This document shows positions 47,800 to 58,555 of a stretch of 64,000 nt of DNA, in pieces. The translations under genes were made by a program, and so were the position numbers. The notes below the pieces were generated by a model. The model was not told the DNA's origin. It worked only from the letters and a program-made list of their open reading frames with translations, and searched no databases. Source of the DNA: CAWFFV01 sp963814985 (GTDB taxonomy: Bacteria; Chloroflexota; Ktedonobacteria; Ktedonobacterales; Ktedonobacteraceae); assembly GCA_963814985.1 (NCBI GenBank), contig CAWFFV010000027.1, forward strand, positions 1-64,000, given 5' to 3'. Position 1 is the first letter of the stretch; each line of letters opens with the position of its first letter.

Positions 47800-47921
47800 A
47801 GTACGACATAAAATCGTCCCATGAACACATGTAACTATTGATTGCTAAATATTTCAATCCTTAGATACACTTAACTTCTACACCGATGCTTGACTTCAAC
47901 ACTTTCATCTCGTAATATTGA

Positions 47922-47953
47922 TATGGAAGAATGAGACACGCGTATCAGCCACA
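47922..47953. repeat. 32-bp direct repeat, copy 2
   Basis: Identical to 47768-47799. Such a pair in a divergent promoter region may bind a regulator or be the scar of an excised element. Confidence 0.8.
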
Positions 47954-48422
47954 GATAAGGAGCCAGAAATCTTTTGCTGAACTTCTGTCAAGCGAAGATC
48001 CTGCACGGTCTGGTTGTTACTCGCCGATTCCCGCATACTATTGCACGAGATGGACTCCACAGATGTTGCGAGTACAGTCATCGCCATCATAGCTCGCCCG
48101 TTGGTCGTACAAGCCTCGTCCCACAAAGCGCGGGCAGATGTCGATCTCGTTCATGGCCTCCCAGCCTGGCGACATATGCCAGACCAGATATATCAGGAAG
48201 TGAGTGAGTACAGTTCACATACAGCCAATGAAGCATCCTATACATGAGGATACAGGTCTCATCTTTATGCTGGAACAAACTGGCAACGATAATGCTTTTT
48301 TCTTCTCGAAGGGCTTACAGTTCTTCTTCTTTCGTCATCGTTGTACTTTAGTTGGTTTCCTCTCCTTTGGCAAATCTGTAGGAGACCGGAGTAGCTACTA
48401 CGATAAGGGAGTACATGGATTA

Positions 48423-49649
48423 ATGTCTACGACAATAAGTATTTTTAGTTTGATGGACCCTCAGATTCTCTCGAACCCCTATCCTTTTTTCGATGAACTA
48501 CGTGAGAATGGACCTGTCCATTGGGATGCCTTTTTTAAAGGCTGGATTTGTGGCAGTTATAAAGAGGTTGTGGCTGCGCTGCGCGATCCCCGGTTGGGAG
48601 CTCATCGCGTTACATCTGACGAAGAGATGGCTGCATTGGGTCTGGCAGAACTGGCACCTCTCTATTTTCCTTTAACAAATCAGCTTCTCTTTATCGATCC
48701 ACCGAAACATACACGACTGCGCAGCCTGACCACAAAAGCGTTTACCTCTCGCCGCGTTGAGCAACTGAAAGATTATCTCCAGAATCTGGTTGATCGGATG
48801 CTGGCCGAGACCTATGAGCAGGGCCAGATGGATGTCATTCGTCAGATCGCCTATCCTCTCCCAGTCACCGTGATTGCTGAACTACTGGGTGTGCCGTCGG
48901 AGGATCGCGAACAACTCAAAAAATGGTCTGACGACTATGCGGCCATGCTGGGAAGCTTTCAGTATATTCCCGATAACCCTGAGGAAGTCTTGCAAAGTTT
49001 AAATGATATGACCGAGTATTTCCTCTCTATCATTTAGGAATATCGCAAACACCCTAAAGACAATCTCCTTTCGGATCTGATCCTTGCGCAAGAGCAAGGA
49101 AACCATTTAGATAATGATGAACTAATTGCCAATTGTATCTTACTACTGGCCGCTGGACACGAAACCACCACCAACCTCATCGGTAACGCTATCCTGACGT
49201 TATTCCAACATCCAGATCAACTGGCACTTTTACGCCAAAATCCCTCGCTCATCGAGAGCGCAATCGAAGAGATACTCCGCTTTGAGAGTCCGGCCCAATA
49301 TACGGTCCGCAAGGCGAACGAGGATCTGGAGCTTGGTGGTACAACGATTAAAAAGGGCCAGGCCATCATCCTCCTGTTAAGTGCTGCAAACCGGGACCCT
49401 GCGCGTTTTGAGAATGCGGCGCACTTTGATATCCAGAGGACAGACAATAGACATATAGCCTTTGGCTACGCCGCGCATTTCTGTGTTGGTGCCCCATTGG
49501 CCCGCATGGAGGGACAGATTGCTGTGATGACAATGCTTGAGCGCCTGCCCAATCTGCATCTGGCAAGCGCCGAGGCAGTCTGGCGCGAGAACAAGAATTT
49601 GCGAGGATTGGATACCCTCCCAGTCGCCTTTGATCCTATTCTGAGATAA
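48423..49649 (+). pseudogene. Cytochrome P450 with in-frame TAG (P450-1)
   Basis: 408 codons from MSTTISIFSLMDPQ. The TAG at 49035-49037 falls in YFLSII*EYRKHP; the paralogue 1.2 kb downstream has Gln (CAA) there. The frame then continues unbroken to TAA at 49647 with all late P450 motifs: I-helix LLLAAGHETTTNLIGN, K-helix EEILRFESP (ExxR), and heme loop AFGYAAHFCVGAPLAR with the Cys ligand. In that loop the usual second Gly (FGxGxHxC) is Ala. It resembles bacterial class I (CYP105/107-type) P450s that hydroxylate free or carrier-bound substrates. Without suppression or an error in the sequence, the product lacks the heme-binding half. Adjacent to the A-PCP gene, so probably meant to oxidise an aminoacyl-S-PCP. 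Confidence 0.85.
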
Positions 49650-49689
49650 ATACATTTATCCATCTATGGCTACTCACGAAGGAGTATAT

Positions 49690-50964
49690 ATGACTACACC
49701 ATTGAGCATTTTTAACTTGTTGGACCCTCAAGTTGTTGCTGATCCCTATCCTTTTTACGATCAGTTACGCGAGGCTGGTCCTGTCTACTGGGACGACTAT
49801 CTAAAAGGATGGGTTTGCACCGGGTACGAGGCAGTTCAGGCTGCGTTACGTAGCTCTCAGGTCTCCAATCATCGTGTTGTAACGATTGAAGAGCTAGAGA
49901 CACTTGGTCTCTCAGATCTGGCCCCTCTCTATGCTCCATTGCTCGATCAATTGATCTTCATCGATCCACCAAAGCATACCAGAATACGTGCCTTGACAAG
50001 TAAGGTATTTTCACCCCGCAAGGTGGAGATGATGAAGGACTATCTCCAGAATCTGGTCGACCGTATGTTGGCCGACGTCTATGAGCAGGGCTAGATCGAT
50101 ATCATTGAACAGATCGCTTTTCCTCTCCCACTCCAGGTTATTTCAGAACTGCTAGGCGTCCCGATTGAGGACCACAAACAACTCAAAAAATGGTCCGATG
50201 ATTACGCTGCTATGCTGGGAAGTTTTCAGTATATTCCCGATAATCCTGAGGAAATATTGAAGAGCTTAAATGAGATGAGCGAATACTTTCGCGCCATTGT
50301 GCAAGAGTATCGCAATAACCCCAAGGAGAATCTGCTCTCAGAGCTTATCCTCGCGCAAGAGCAGGGTAATCATTTAGATCACGATGAACTGATTGCCAAT
50401 TGCATCTTCTTGCTCGCTGCTGCGCACGAAACCACAACCAATCTTATCGGGAACGGCATGCTTACTCTGCTCCGTCATCCAGAGCAACTGGAGCAATTAC
50501 AGCAAGATCGTTCGCTGATGGAGAGCGCCATCGAAGAAATGCTGAGATATGAAAGTCCGGCACAGTATATTAGTCGCAAAGCAGGTGAAGATTTTAACCT
50601 GGGGGGCCAGCAGGTGAAGAAAGGCCAACCATTGCTGCTCGTTTTAGGCGCAGCCAATCGGGATCCAGTTAGATTTGAAGACCCCACACACTTCGATATT
50701 CAGCGGCCAAATAATAAACATGTGGCTTTTGGTCATGGCGCACATTTTTGTTTCGGCGCTCCTCTGGCTCGCGCAGAAGCAAAAATAGCGTTTACCGCGC
50801 TGCTTAATCGTTTGCCCAACATGCACCTGGAAAGCACTGAAGTAGTCTGGCGTACGAATATGAATCTGCGCGGATTAGCTGCCTTGCCCGTGGCCTTTGA
50901 CAAGTCCACTTTTGATAATGAAAAAAATCAGCCAGAAGTTCGTGGCATGTTTGGATCTAAATGA
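49690..50964 (+). pseudogene. Cytochrome P450 with in-frame TAG (P450-2)
   Basis: 424 codons from MTTPLSIFNLLDPQ; an AAGGAG site lies five bases before this ATG. The TAG at 50092-50094 is in VYEQG*IDIIEQIAFP; P450-1 reads YEQGQMDVIRQIAYP, with Gln (CAG) at that position. After the TAG the frame is open to 50964 with LLAAAHETTTNLIGNG, EEMLRYESPAQYISRKAGED and the canonical heme loop AFGHGAHFCFGAPLAR. The two P450s are about 70% alike by eye and arose by tandem duplication. Stop codons differ in position, so the two nonsense changes are independent events. Likely role: second oxidation of a PCP-bound amino acid, or a redundant copy. Confidence 0.85.
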
Positions 50965-51047
50965 CACCGTGTCACCCTCGTTGATGCAAACGCTCGGAAC
51001 TCGACCTGGATCGGTGTTTTGAGGAGCATTTTTCAAGGAGATCATTG

Positions 51048-52928
51048 ATGACAAAGATTGGTTCTAATGAATTCTCAGCGGTGACCTCGGATACGACGCC
51101 GCAAATCGCGGAAAAAGAGACGTTTTGCGAACAGAATAGTAATATCCTGGATATTATCGGACCTCAGTGCATCCATCACATCGTAGAAGCGTATGCCAGG
51201 CACAGAGCGGAGAATCTGGCCGCGGTAGATGAAAAAGAGCATATAACCTATCGCGAACTCAATAGTCAGGCGAATCATATCGCTCATTATTTACAGCGGT
51301 TTGGCAATGCACCGGCACAGCCCATTGGCATTTACATGGAACAGTCCGTACGAACACTCATCAGTATGTTAGCTGTACTCAAGATGGGGAGTTCCTATGT
51401 TCCTATCGATCCTCATGTCCCCTCTTCACGCGTGATAACTATTCTTGAGGAAGCAGGTATCTCCCTCGTTTTGACTCAAAAAAACCAGGGCGCAACACTC
51501 GCGGGAACTCCATACACCGCAGTAGATGTTGATGAAGACTGGCAGACGATCTCTCAGGAGAGTTCGGAGAATCTGAGCAATGAGAGTACTGAAAGGGATC
51601 TTGCCTATATTATCTTTACTTCAGGCACAACAGGTAAACCAAAAGGAGTGGAGATCGAACATCGTAGCCTGTATAACCTCATTCGCTGGCATCAGCAGGC
51701 ATTCCAGATAACCCCTCTTGATAGAGCAACCCTCTTCGCATCCATTTCATTTGATGCGTCGGTCTGGGAAGCATGGCCCTATCTCTGTTCTGGCGCGAGT
51801 GTGTTTGTGGTACCAACTTCTGTGCAGAACTCTTTGACACAATTGCAAAGCTGGATTGTTGATCAAAAGATTACCATCTCTTTTCTTCCAACGCCTCTAG
51901 CTGAGCAGGTGATTAAATTGGAGTGGCCTTCCACTCTAGCTTTACGGATACTGCTGACTGGTGGGGATCGCCTGCATACGTATCCTCCGGCAACACTGCC
52001 CTTCGCCTTCGTGAATAACTATGGGCCAACGGAAAACACTGTTGTCACTACTTCCTGTGTCGTTGCCCCTGATTCCGAGGCCAAAGAGCTACCTTCTCTT
52101 GGCAAACCGATTACCAACGTAGAAGTCCACCTCCTGGATGAACAACTCCAACCTGTTCCATCTGGCGAAGTGGGAGAACTTTACATCGCGGGGACAAGTC
52201 TGGCGCGTGGGTATCGTAATCAGCCTCAATTGACGCGTGAGCGCTTTCTTCCTCATCCGTTCTCGACAGATCCCGATGCACGCATTTACAAAACGGGCGA
52301 TCTGGCTCGCTGGAATGATGACGGTCAACTTACTTTTCTGGGCAGAAATGACCAGCAGGTAAAGATCCGCGGATTCCGTATCGAACTTGGTGAGATCCAA
52401 GTCAGGCTGGGAGCTTACACGGGTATACGTGAAAGCACTGTGGTTGCAATACAGGTGAGCAATGATGAACATCAGCTCAACGCATTTTTTGTGTCCGAAG
52501 AGCAGGTCCAACTCTCCGTAGATGATCTACGAACTCATCTCAAAACAACCCTGCCTGACTACATGATCCCTGCGAAATTTGTGCAACTGGACAAAATTCC
52601 GCTCCTCCCCAGCGGCAAAGTAGATGTCCAACAACTGGTCACTATGAGTACCGCACAAATGGAGCAGACGATGATTATCTCTACAGAGAACAAAACACAA
52701 CAACATTTGGCTGAAATCTGGATCGACCTTCTGAAGGGTCATCAGTTCGGACTGGATGACGATTTCTTCAAAATTGGCGGACATTCGCTGTCCGTGCTCC
52801 AACTGATCATACGCGTACGTAAGTCCTTCAGCGTCAGTATCACGGTACGAGACATTTTCCAATCCCCCACGATCACAAAGCTCGCCAGCGTGATCGAGGC
52901 GAAACAGCTTGCCAAGGGAGTTCGCTAG
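51048..52928 (+). CDS. Free-standing NRPS adenylation-PCP didomain, leucine-type
   Basis: 626 aa from the ATG at 51048, seven bases after AAGGAG. A domain ~40-540: LTYREL-type start (ITYRELNSQANHIAHYL), A3 FTSGTTGKPKG, A5 NNYGPTENT, A7 YKTGDLARW, A8 RGFRIELGEI, A10 PSGKVDV. PCP: FFKIGGHSLSVLQ (~585, Ser for phosphopantetheine). There is no condensation domain. Specificity residues read against GrsA give DAWFLGNVVK, which is, as I recall, one of the known leucine codes. An A-PCP pair directly behind two P450s is the arrangement of NovH/NovI and NikP1/NikQ, where the amino acid is oxidised while tethered to the PCP. So beta- or other hydroxyleucine is a likely product; this role is inference. 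The stop is TAG. Confidence 0.9.
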   Translation: MTKIGSNEFSAVTSDTTPQIAEKETFCEQNSNILDIIGPQCIHHIVEAYARHRAENLAAVDEKEHITYRELNSQANHIAHYLQRFGNAPAQPIGIYMEQSVRTLISMLAVLKMGSSYVPIDPHVPSSRVITILEEAGISLVLTQKNQGATLAGTPYTAVDVDEDWQTISQESSENLSNESTERDLAYIIFTSGTTGKPKGVEIEHRSLYNLIRWHQQAFQITPLDRATLFASISFDASVWEAWPYLCSGASVFVVPTSVQNSLTQLQSWIVDQKITISFLPTPLAEQVIKLEWPSTLALRILLTGGDRLHTYPPATLPFAFVNNYGPTENTVVTTSCVVAPDSEAKELPSLGKPITNVEVHLLDEQLQPVPSGEVGELYIAGTSLARGYRNQPQLTRERFLPHPFSTDPDARIYKTGDLARWNDDGQLTFLGRNDQQVKIRGFRIELGEIQVRLGAYTGIRESTVVAIQVSNDEHQLNAFFVSEEQVQLSVDDLRTHLKTTLPDYMIPAKFVQLDKIPLLPSGKVDVQQLVTMSTAQMEQTMIISTENKTQQHLAEIWIDLLKGHQFGLDDDFFKIGGHSLSVLQLIIRVRKSFSVSITVRDIFQSPTITKLASVIEAKQLAKGVR

Positions 52929-53195
52929 TGCAAAATTACGATGAGTAAGTGATAAAGGATGGTGGTAGCTCATGCTACTACACACAGGTTTGTACGAGAC
53001 AAACGTGACTTCACAGGCTTTGCGCCCACCATATCCTCCTACCTTTCGTATCGTAGGTGTGCGTCAGGCACTTTTGTTTGTGCTGGATTGCATGCCCTAT
53101 CCAGAAACGGGTGGGGTTGACAAAGAGCTATGGCTCTGTGTAATCCCGCTCAGTTTACGCGCTTGCCAATAGATAATAGAAAGAGAGTAGTAACG

Positions 53196-54216
53196 ATGCC
53201 TCTCGATCCACAAGCTCAATTATTGTTAGAACAACTCGCTATGCTAGAAGAATTCTATGAACCCTCTCTCGAAGAGCTACGCCGCAGGAGTAATGCGTCG
53301 TCAGTCACAATGGGTGAGTTGGAGGCCGTTGGACATGTTGAGAATCGCTCCCTGGCTGGTCCAGGCGGACCTTTGCAGATACGCATCTATACACCATCAG
53401 GGAGCGGACCTTTCCCCATGCTGATCTATCTTCATGGCGGAGGCTGGATTATCGGCAACCTCTCTATGGATGAACCTATTTGCCGCAATCTTGCCAATAC
53501 CGCGCAATGCATTGTGATCTCGGTAGATTACCGTCTGGCCCCTGAGAACAAATTTCCAGCGGCTCTAGAAGATGCTTTCTTTGTTGCACAATGGACGGCA
53601 AACAATGCCAGGGATTTTAATGGAGACCCTGACCGTCTGGCAGTGGGAGGAGATAGCGCCGGTGGCAATCTGAGCAGCTGTCGTGGCCCTGATGGCACGC
53701 GATAATGGAGGGCCAGCGCTCCTCTATCAGGCCCTTCTTTATCCTTCAACAGATCTTAGCGCCACCCTGGACCCCGCGAGGACAGGCGTGGAATATACCA
53801 TGAATACGCTGGAACGCGCATATTTTCATACCGAGTGTTATATCAATACCTGGGAGGAGGCCAAAAATCCACAGATCTCGCCGCTGTTAGCTGAAAACCT
53901 TGCCGGTCTTCCACCCACGTTGATGGTTACGGCTGAGTATGATCTTTTACTCGAACAAGATCAACAGTATGCAGAACGGTTGCAGGAGGCTGGTGTTCTG
54001 GTGACCTCCAGACATTACTCGGGGATGATGCACGGCTTTATCAACATGGCAGATTTTCTCGATCAGGGCAAGTTGGCGCTTACAGAAGTGGGGATGACGC
54101 TGCGTCGCGTTTTCTACCCCTCTGAAGAACATCTGGTTACACAGGACCCGCAAGAACGCAATAGGCTTGTAGAAAAGAGAGAACATTTGCAGGCTGCTTC
54201 TCCTGTTGAGGAATGA
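53196..54216 (+). pseudogene. HSL-family alpha/beta hydrolase, one frameshift
   Basis: Start at MPLDPQAQLLLEQLAMLEEF with an AGAGAG site; the upstream frame from 53130 has no support. Motifs: oxyanion LHGGGWIIG, SVDYRLAPENKFPAA, nucleophile VGGDSAGGNL (~157), Asp in TAEYDLLLEQ and His in MMHGFINMADF, the full catalytic triad of the hormone-sensitive-lipase/esterase family. At ~53678 one extra A (AATCTGAGCAGC) shifts the frame; removing it gives ...GGNLAAVVALMARDNG... and 339 aa. In cassettes of the NikP2 type, a hydrolase releases the modified amino acid from the PCP. Such a role would fit here but HSL esterases are diverse, so it is only a suggestion. Confidence 0.8.
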
Positions 54217-54277
54217 TAAACATCAACAGATTAGTTACGTTTAAACTGATCAGAGTATATTCATATGAGGCTGAAAT

Positions 54278-55041
54278 ATGGAAAACAAAACTACCCATAA
54301 AACCGCCATTATTACGGGATCAAGTAAAGGAATCGGGCGCGCCATCGCCTTGAAACTCTCGCAACTTTCCTATAATCTTGTGCTCAATTACGCAAGTGAT
54401 GAGGAGAGCGCACGAGAAGCGCTCCACCTTTGCGAGCGCTTTACCACAAATGTGCGCTTGATTCAGGCAGATGTCGCCGCCGAGCGGATGTAGAGCGTTT
54501 GATTGACGGGGCACAGGAGACTTTTGGCTCGGTTGATGTTCTCGTCAACAACGCGGGACTTAACATCGACAAGCCAATGCATGATCTGACCGATGAGGAT
54601 TGGGACCGTGTTGTGGATACCAATATGAAGGGCGTTTTTCTTTGTTCGCAACGTGCATCTGCGTATATGCTTCAACAGCCACAAGGAGGCATTATCCTCA
54701 ACGTTGGTGCCTTGACCGGGATTCGCGGCCGCACCAATGGCCTGAATTACTGCGCCTCCAAAGCTGGCATGCTAGTCATGACCAAATGCATGGCGATGGA
54801 ACTCGCACCACGAGTGCGTGTCAACTGTTTGATTCCAGGGATGACCTACACAGGAGAAATGGAAGAGCGTTTTGGTCTGAAGAACCCGGAAAATGTACGC
54901 ATGTTGGAGGGCCGGGTTCCTCTACAACGCCTGGCCGAGCCAGAAGAAATGGCAAATGTTGTGAGCTTTCTTTTGTCTGACGAGGCACGATTTATTACGG
55001 GCCAGAAGATCATTGTTGACGGCGGCGAATATATGTTTTAA
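54278..55041 (+). pseudogene. FabG-like short-chain dehydrogenase/reductase, one frameshift
   Basis: Rossmann start AIITGSSKGIGRAIALKL (TGxxxGxG), VLVNNAGLN, catalytic LNVGALTGIRG, NYCASKAGML (YxxxK) and PRVRVNCLIPGM, ending FITGQKIIVDGGEYMF as in 3-oxoacyl-ACP reductases (254 aa when corrected). The frame breaks at ~54483: GAGCGGATG lacks one G compared with GAGGCGGAT (E-A-D). Possible roles: oxidising a beta-hydroxy aminoacyl-PCP to the beta-keto form, as NovJ/NovK do, or reducing a keto group. Its place after P450s, A-PCP and hydrolase supports a tailoring role. A strong inverted repeat follows its stop. Confidence 0.82.
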
Positions 55042-55054
55042 AAAATTTGGTGAA

Positions 55055-55106
55055 CATGAGCAAACTCACTCTCGATGTGTGATATTTTTGAGTGAGTTTG
55101 CTCATG
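55055..55106. terminator. Perfect 17-bp inverted repeat after the SDR gene
   Basis: CATGAGCAAACTCACTC (55055-55071) and GAGTGAGTTTGCTCATG (55090-55106) are exact inverted copies around an 18-base loop that contains T5. It lies 14 bp after the SDR stop and 65 bp before NRPS C. It could end the P450-to-SDR transcript, or be an operator for NRPS C; there is no T-run after the stem. Confidence 0.5.
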
Positions 55107-55170
55107 CCCATGGAATTTCAAGGTAGAATTCCCTATTTGATAATGTAACGGACTTTCTAGAGGAAATAGT

Positions 55171-58100
55171 ATGCAAAATGGTGATCGCCTGGAACGTCTG
55201 CAGAGGTCTTTCTCCAGCGAAACGGGCTTTATTACTTAAAAAGCTAGCACGACAAGATCAGAGTGGCTCTAGTATACAAACAATCACGCCGCGTCTCCGG
55301 CAAGAGGAAATCGGCTCTCTTATCGTTTGCTCAGCAGCAGTTGTTCTATCTCTATCTTTTAGAGCCTTCCAGCCCCGCTTATAATGTACTCCTGACGGTC
55401 CGTCTGCGTGGTCCGCTTGATGTACCAGCCCTCATGGAGTGTCTCCAGACGATCGTGCAACGGCATGAAATTCTGCGTACCACGATCACTCTCACCAATG
55501 GACTGCCAGCACAGCTCGTTGCTCCAACATCTACGCTGACACCTCAGATTATTGATGCAAGTACCTTCTCTCAGGTGGAACAAACGTACGAGGTTGATCG
55601 CGTCATCGCAGCAAAATCTTCCACTCCTTTCAACCTGCTTCAGGGACCATTGATACGGGTGACATTGCTCCATTTGAACACCAGGGAGCATGTGTTTTTA
55701 CTGAATATGCACCACATTATTTCGGATGGCTGGTCCATTGGTATCCTGATGCGCGAGCTTACGCTTCTCTATACGGCTCGCATCCAGGGACTCCCCAATC
55801 CACTTGGCACGCTCCCCATACAGTACGCCGACTACGCGACCTGGCAGCGGCAATTGTTGCAAGGAGCCGTGCTGGATGAACAATTGGCCTACTGGCGGCG
55901 ACATCTGGCCAACGTTCCTACATTCCTGGAACTGCCTACTGATCATCCACGACCAGACGTGCAGCACTACCAGAGCGAAGTTGCTCCTTTATGTAGCCAG
56001 AAGAGATGTACATGGCTCTGCGTCAATTCTGCCGGCAGAAGGCGTTACTCTGTTCATGACATTGCTGATGCTTTCCAGATAGTGCTCTCACGTTACAGCA
56101 GACAGACAGATTTCCTGCTTGGCGCTCCAGTTGCCAATCGCACACGAAGGAGACAGGGACTCTCGACTGCTCTTACCATACACTGGTGCTCCGCTGCAAT
56201 CTGGCAGGCAATCCTTCGTTCCGTACACTGGTACACGTATACAAGGAGAGTACCTGGAAGCGTGCACACAGCAAGATTGCCTTTTGAACTGCTGGTCGAG
56301 GCCTTACAGCCTGAATGCAATGCCAGCTATAATCCCCTCTTTCAGGTGATGTTTGTCTTGCAAAACGCATCCGATAGCTCTCTCGAACTGCCTGGATTGC
56401 AGGTACAATATCTGGAGGAGCAAGGAGAGAGTGCAAAATTTGATCTCACGCTCTCCATCACAGAGGGTGAGAATACCTTTGATTGCATCCTGGAATATGA
56501 CAGCGATCTTTTTGAGCATTCGACCATGGTGCGCTTGCAGGAACATTTCCTTACGCTGCTCCAGGGAAGTATGCTGGCTCCTGAGCGAAGTATAGCTGAT
56601 TTGCCTATGCTTACGCCGCAGGAGGAACATTATCTCTTGCACGAGGTCCATGCCCCTATCACACACTCTGCACCCACACTGTGCCTTCACCAGCTTGTCG
56701 AAGAACAGGTGGAACGCACTCCTGAGGCCGTTGCTCTCACATATGGAGAAGAATTCCTGAGCTATCGCGAACTCAACCGTCAGGCCAATCTCCTCGCTGC
56801 TCGCCTGCGTTCCCTGGGAGTAGGACCAGAGGTGCTGGTGGGTCTCTGTGTGCAGCGCTCACTCTCTATGGTGGTTGGTTTGCTCGGTATTCTCAAGGCG
56901 GGCGGAGCCTATGTGCCTCTGGATCCCACATACCCAGAAGGAGCGTCTGGCGTTTATTCTCGCCGATACCCAGGCACCTGTTCTGGTAACGCAACGAGCC
57001 GTTCGTGAGCGCGTGGCTTCCTACCAGGGAACCGTGCTCTGGCTGGATGAGGACATGGAATGTGCAGAGGACCAGGAGGCCAGAAACCCAATCTCGCTTG
57101 CGCAGCCTGCTAACCTGGCCTATGTGATCTATACCTCTGGCTCTACGGGACGCCCTAAAGGCGTGGCGATTACCCATGCCAGCGCCGCGCTGCTCGTAGA
57201 ATGGGCCAGACAGACCTATACCGCGCAGGAGGTGCGTGGTGTACTGGCATCGACCTCTCTCTGCTTCGATCTCTCTATTTTTGAGCTTTTTGTTCCACTT
57301 TGTATGGGAGGGTGCAGCATCCTGGTTGAACACGTCTTGCAACTAGAGGAACAGATCACGCCCGCGATAACGCTGGTCAATACGGTGCCTTCGGTTGCCA
57401 GAGAATTGCTGCGTCTGGGTGGGTTTCCCACGACGGTACACACAATTAATCTGGCTGGTGAGGCCCTTTCACTTGCGTTGACACAGGATCTCTATGCACA
57501 CACTGCGGCCAGTCGTATCTTCAACCTGTATGGTCCCAGCGAAGACACCACGTATTCTACCTCCGCGCTTTTGCCAGCGACAATTACCGGGCAGCCGCCA
57601 ATTGGGCGTCCGATAGAGCGAACACGCGCATATCTGTTGGACCAACACTATTGCCTGGTGCCAATCGGGCTTCCTGGTGAACTCTATCTGGGGGGAGAGG
57701 GACTTGCGCGAGGATATCTCAAACGTCCCGACCTGACTGCCGAGCGGTTTGTGCCAGATCCTTTCAGTGGACAGATGGGAACTCGTTTGTACAGGACGGG
57801 AGATCTCGCACGCTATCGGGCGGATGGCTGCCTTGAGTTTCTCGGACGACTGGACAATCAGGTCAAAGTGCGCGGCTTCCGCATTGAGTTAGGCGAGATT
57901 GAGGCTGCATTGCTTTGTCATCCCGCGGTACAGCAGGTTGTGGCATTGGTGCGGGAGGATATGCCCGGTGATCCACGCCTAGTGGCGTATCTGCTGTTCA
58001 AACCTGAAATGCGTGCCAATTTCTCTGAACTACGCTCGCGTCTCCAGACCTCGCTCCCATCCTACATGGTGCCAGCGGCTTTTGTAGTTCTGGAAACATT

Positions 58101-58536
58101 CCCACTAACCCCCAATGGTAAAGTGGACCTCCGCGCTTTGTCCGTGCCAGAGCAGGATACTACACCTGGATTAACGGTGACAGAAGGGCCGCGTACACCA
58201 GTTGAAGAGATTGTGGCTCAGATCTGGGCACAGGTATTGAACCGTTCCCATTTTAGCATTCACGACAACTTCTTCAATCTGGGTGGCCATTCACTCCTGG
58301 CAACGCAGGTGCTGTCTCGTCTGCGTAGAACGTTCAAGATGCATATCAAGATGCAGGATATCTTCGCCACCTATACTGTGGCACAACTTGCCAAACTGCT
58401 AATCAGTTGTGAACCAACTCCAGGACATGTGACAACGATTGCCCGTCTGCATAAGCAGGTCAGTCAATTATCATCGGAAGAAGTTCGAGCACGCCTGATA
58501 AGAAAGAGAGAAAATCTTCATGGAAGTAAGCAATAG
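55171..58536 (+). pseudogene. NRPS C, C-A-PCP module, many frameshifts
   Basis: Start MQNGDRLERLQ (55171) after AGAGGAAA. Frames then change at ~55200 (to LSPAKRALLLKKLARQDQ), ~55315 (to LSFAQQQLFYL), several times between ~55980 and ~56290 in the middle of the C domain (VTLFMTLLM and similar pieces in other frames), and at ~56940 (one extra base; LDPTYP/KERLAFILAD). Domains: C with HHIISDGWS, A with YTSGSTGRPKG and NLYGPSEDT, PCP with FFNLGGHSLLATQ. The A code by eye is DLFNNALTYK, which I associate with alanine in cyanobacterial-type NRPSs. The A and PCP domains are open from 56950 to the stop, whereas the C domain is shattered. The clustering of breaks in ~1.1 kb suggests either real decay of the C domain or a poor sequence patch. 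The stop (TAG) is 20 bp before the next start. Confidence 0.85.
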
Positions 58537-58555
58537 AGAGAAAGGGGACGCTATT

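Larger units (their letters stand above)
47513..48422. other. Divergent intergenic region between sbnA and the first P450
   Basis: No convincing gene in ~900 bp. Open frames such as 47905-48126 (minus) have no motif I know. The region separates the minus-strand sbnAB unit from the plus-strand P450-NRPS unit, so promoters for both should be here. It holds the 32-bp direct repeat pair. Confidence 0.5.

Noticed and set aside
47905..48278. Small genes in the sbnA-P450 gap
   Set aside because: The open frames lack motifs, ribosome sites and consistent codon use; one simply reads through the 32-bp repeat.
48423..50964. Genome-wide reassignment of TAG to Gln
   Set aside because: Several genes in the window end normally at TAG (NRPS B, A-PCP, NRPS C), followed at once by spacers or new starts.
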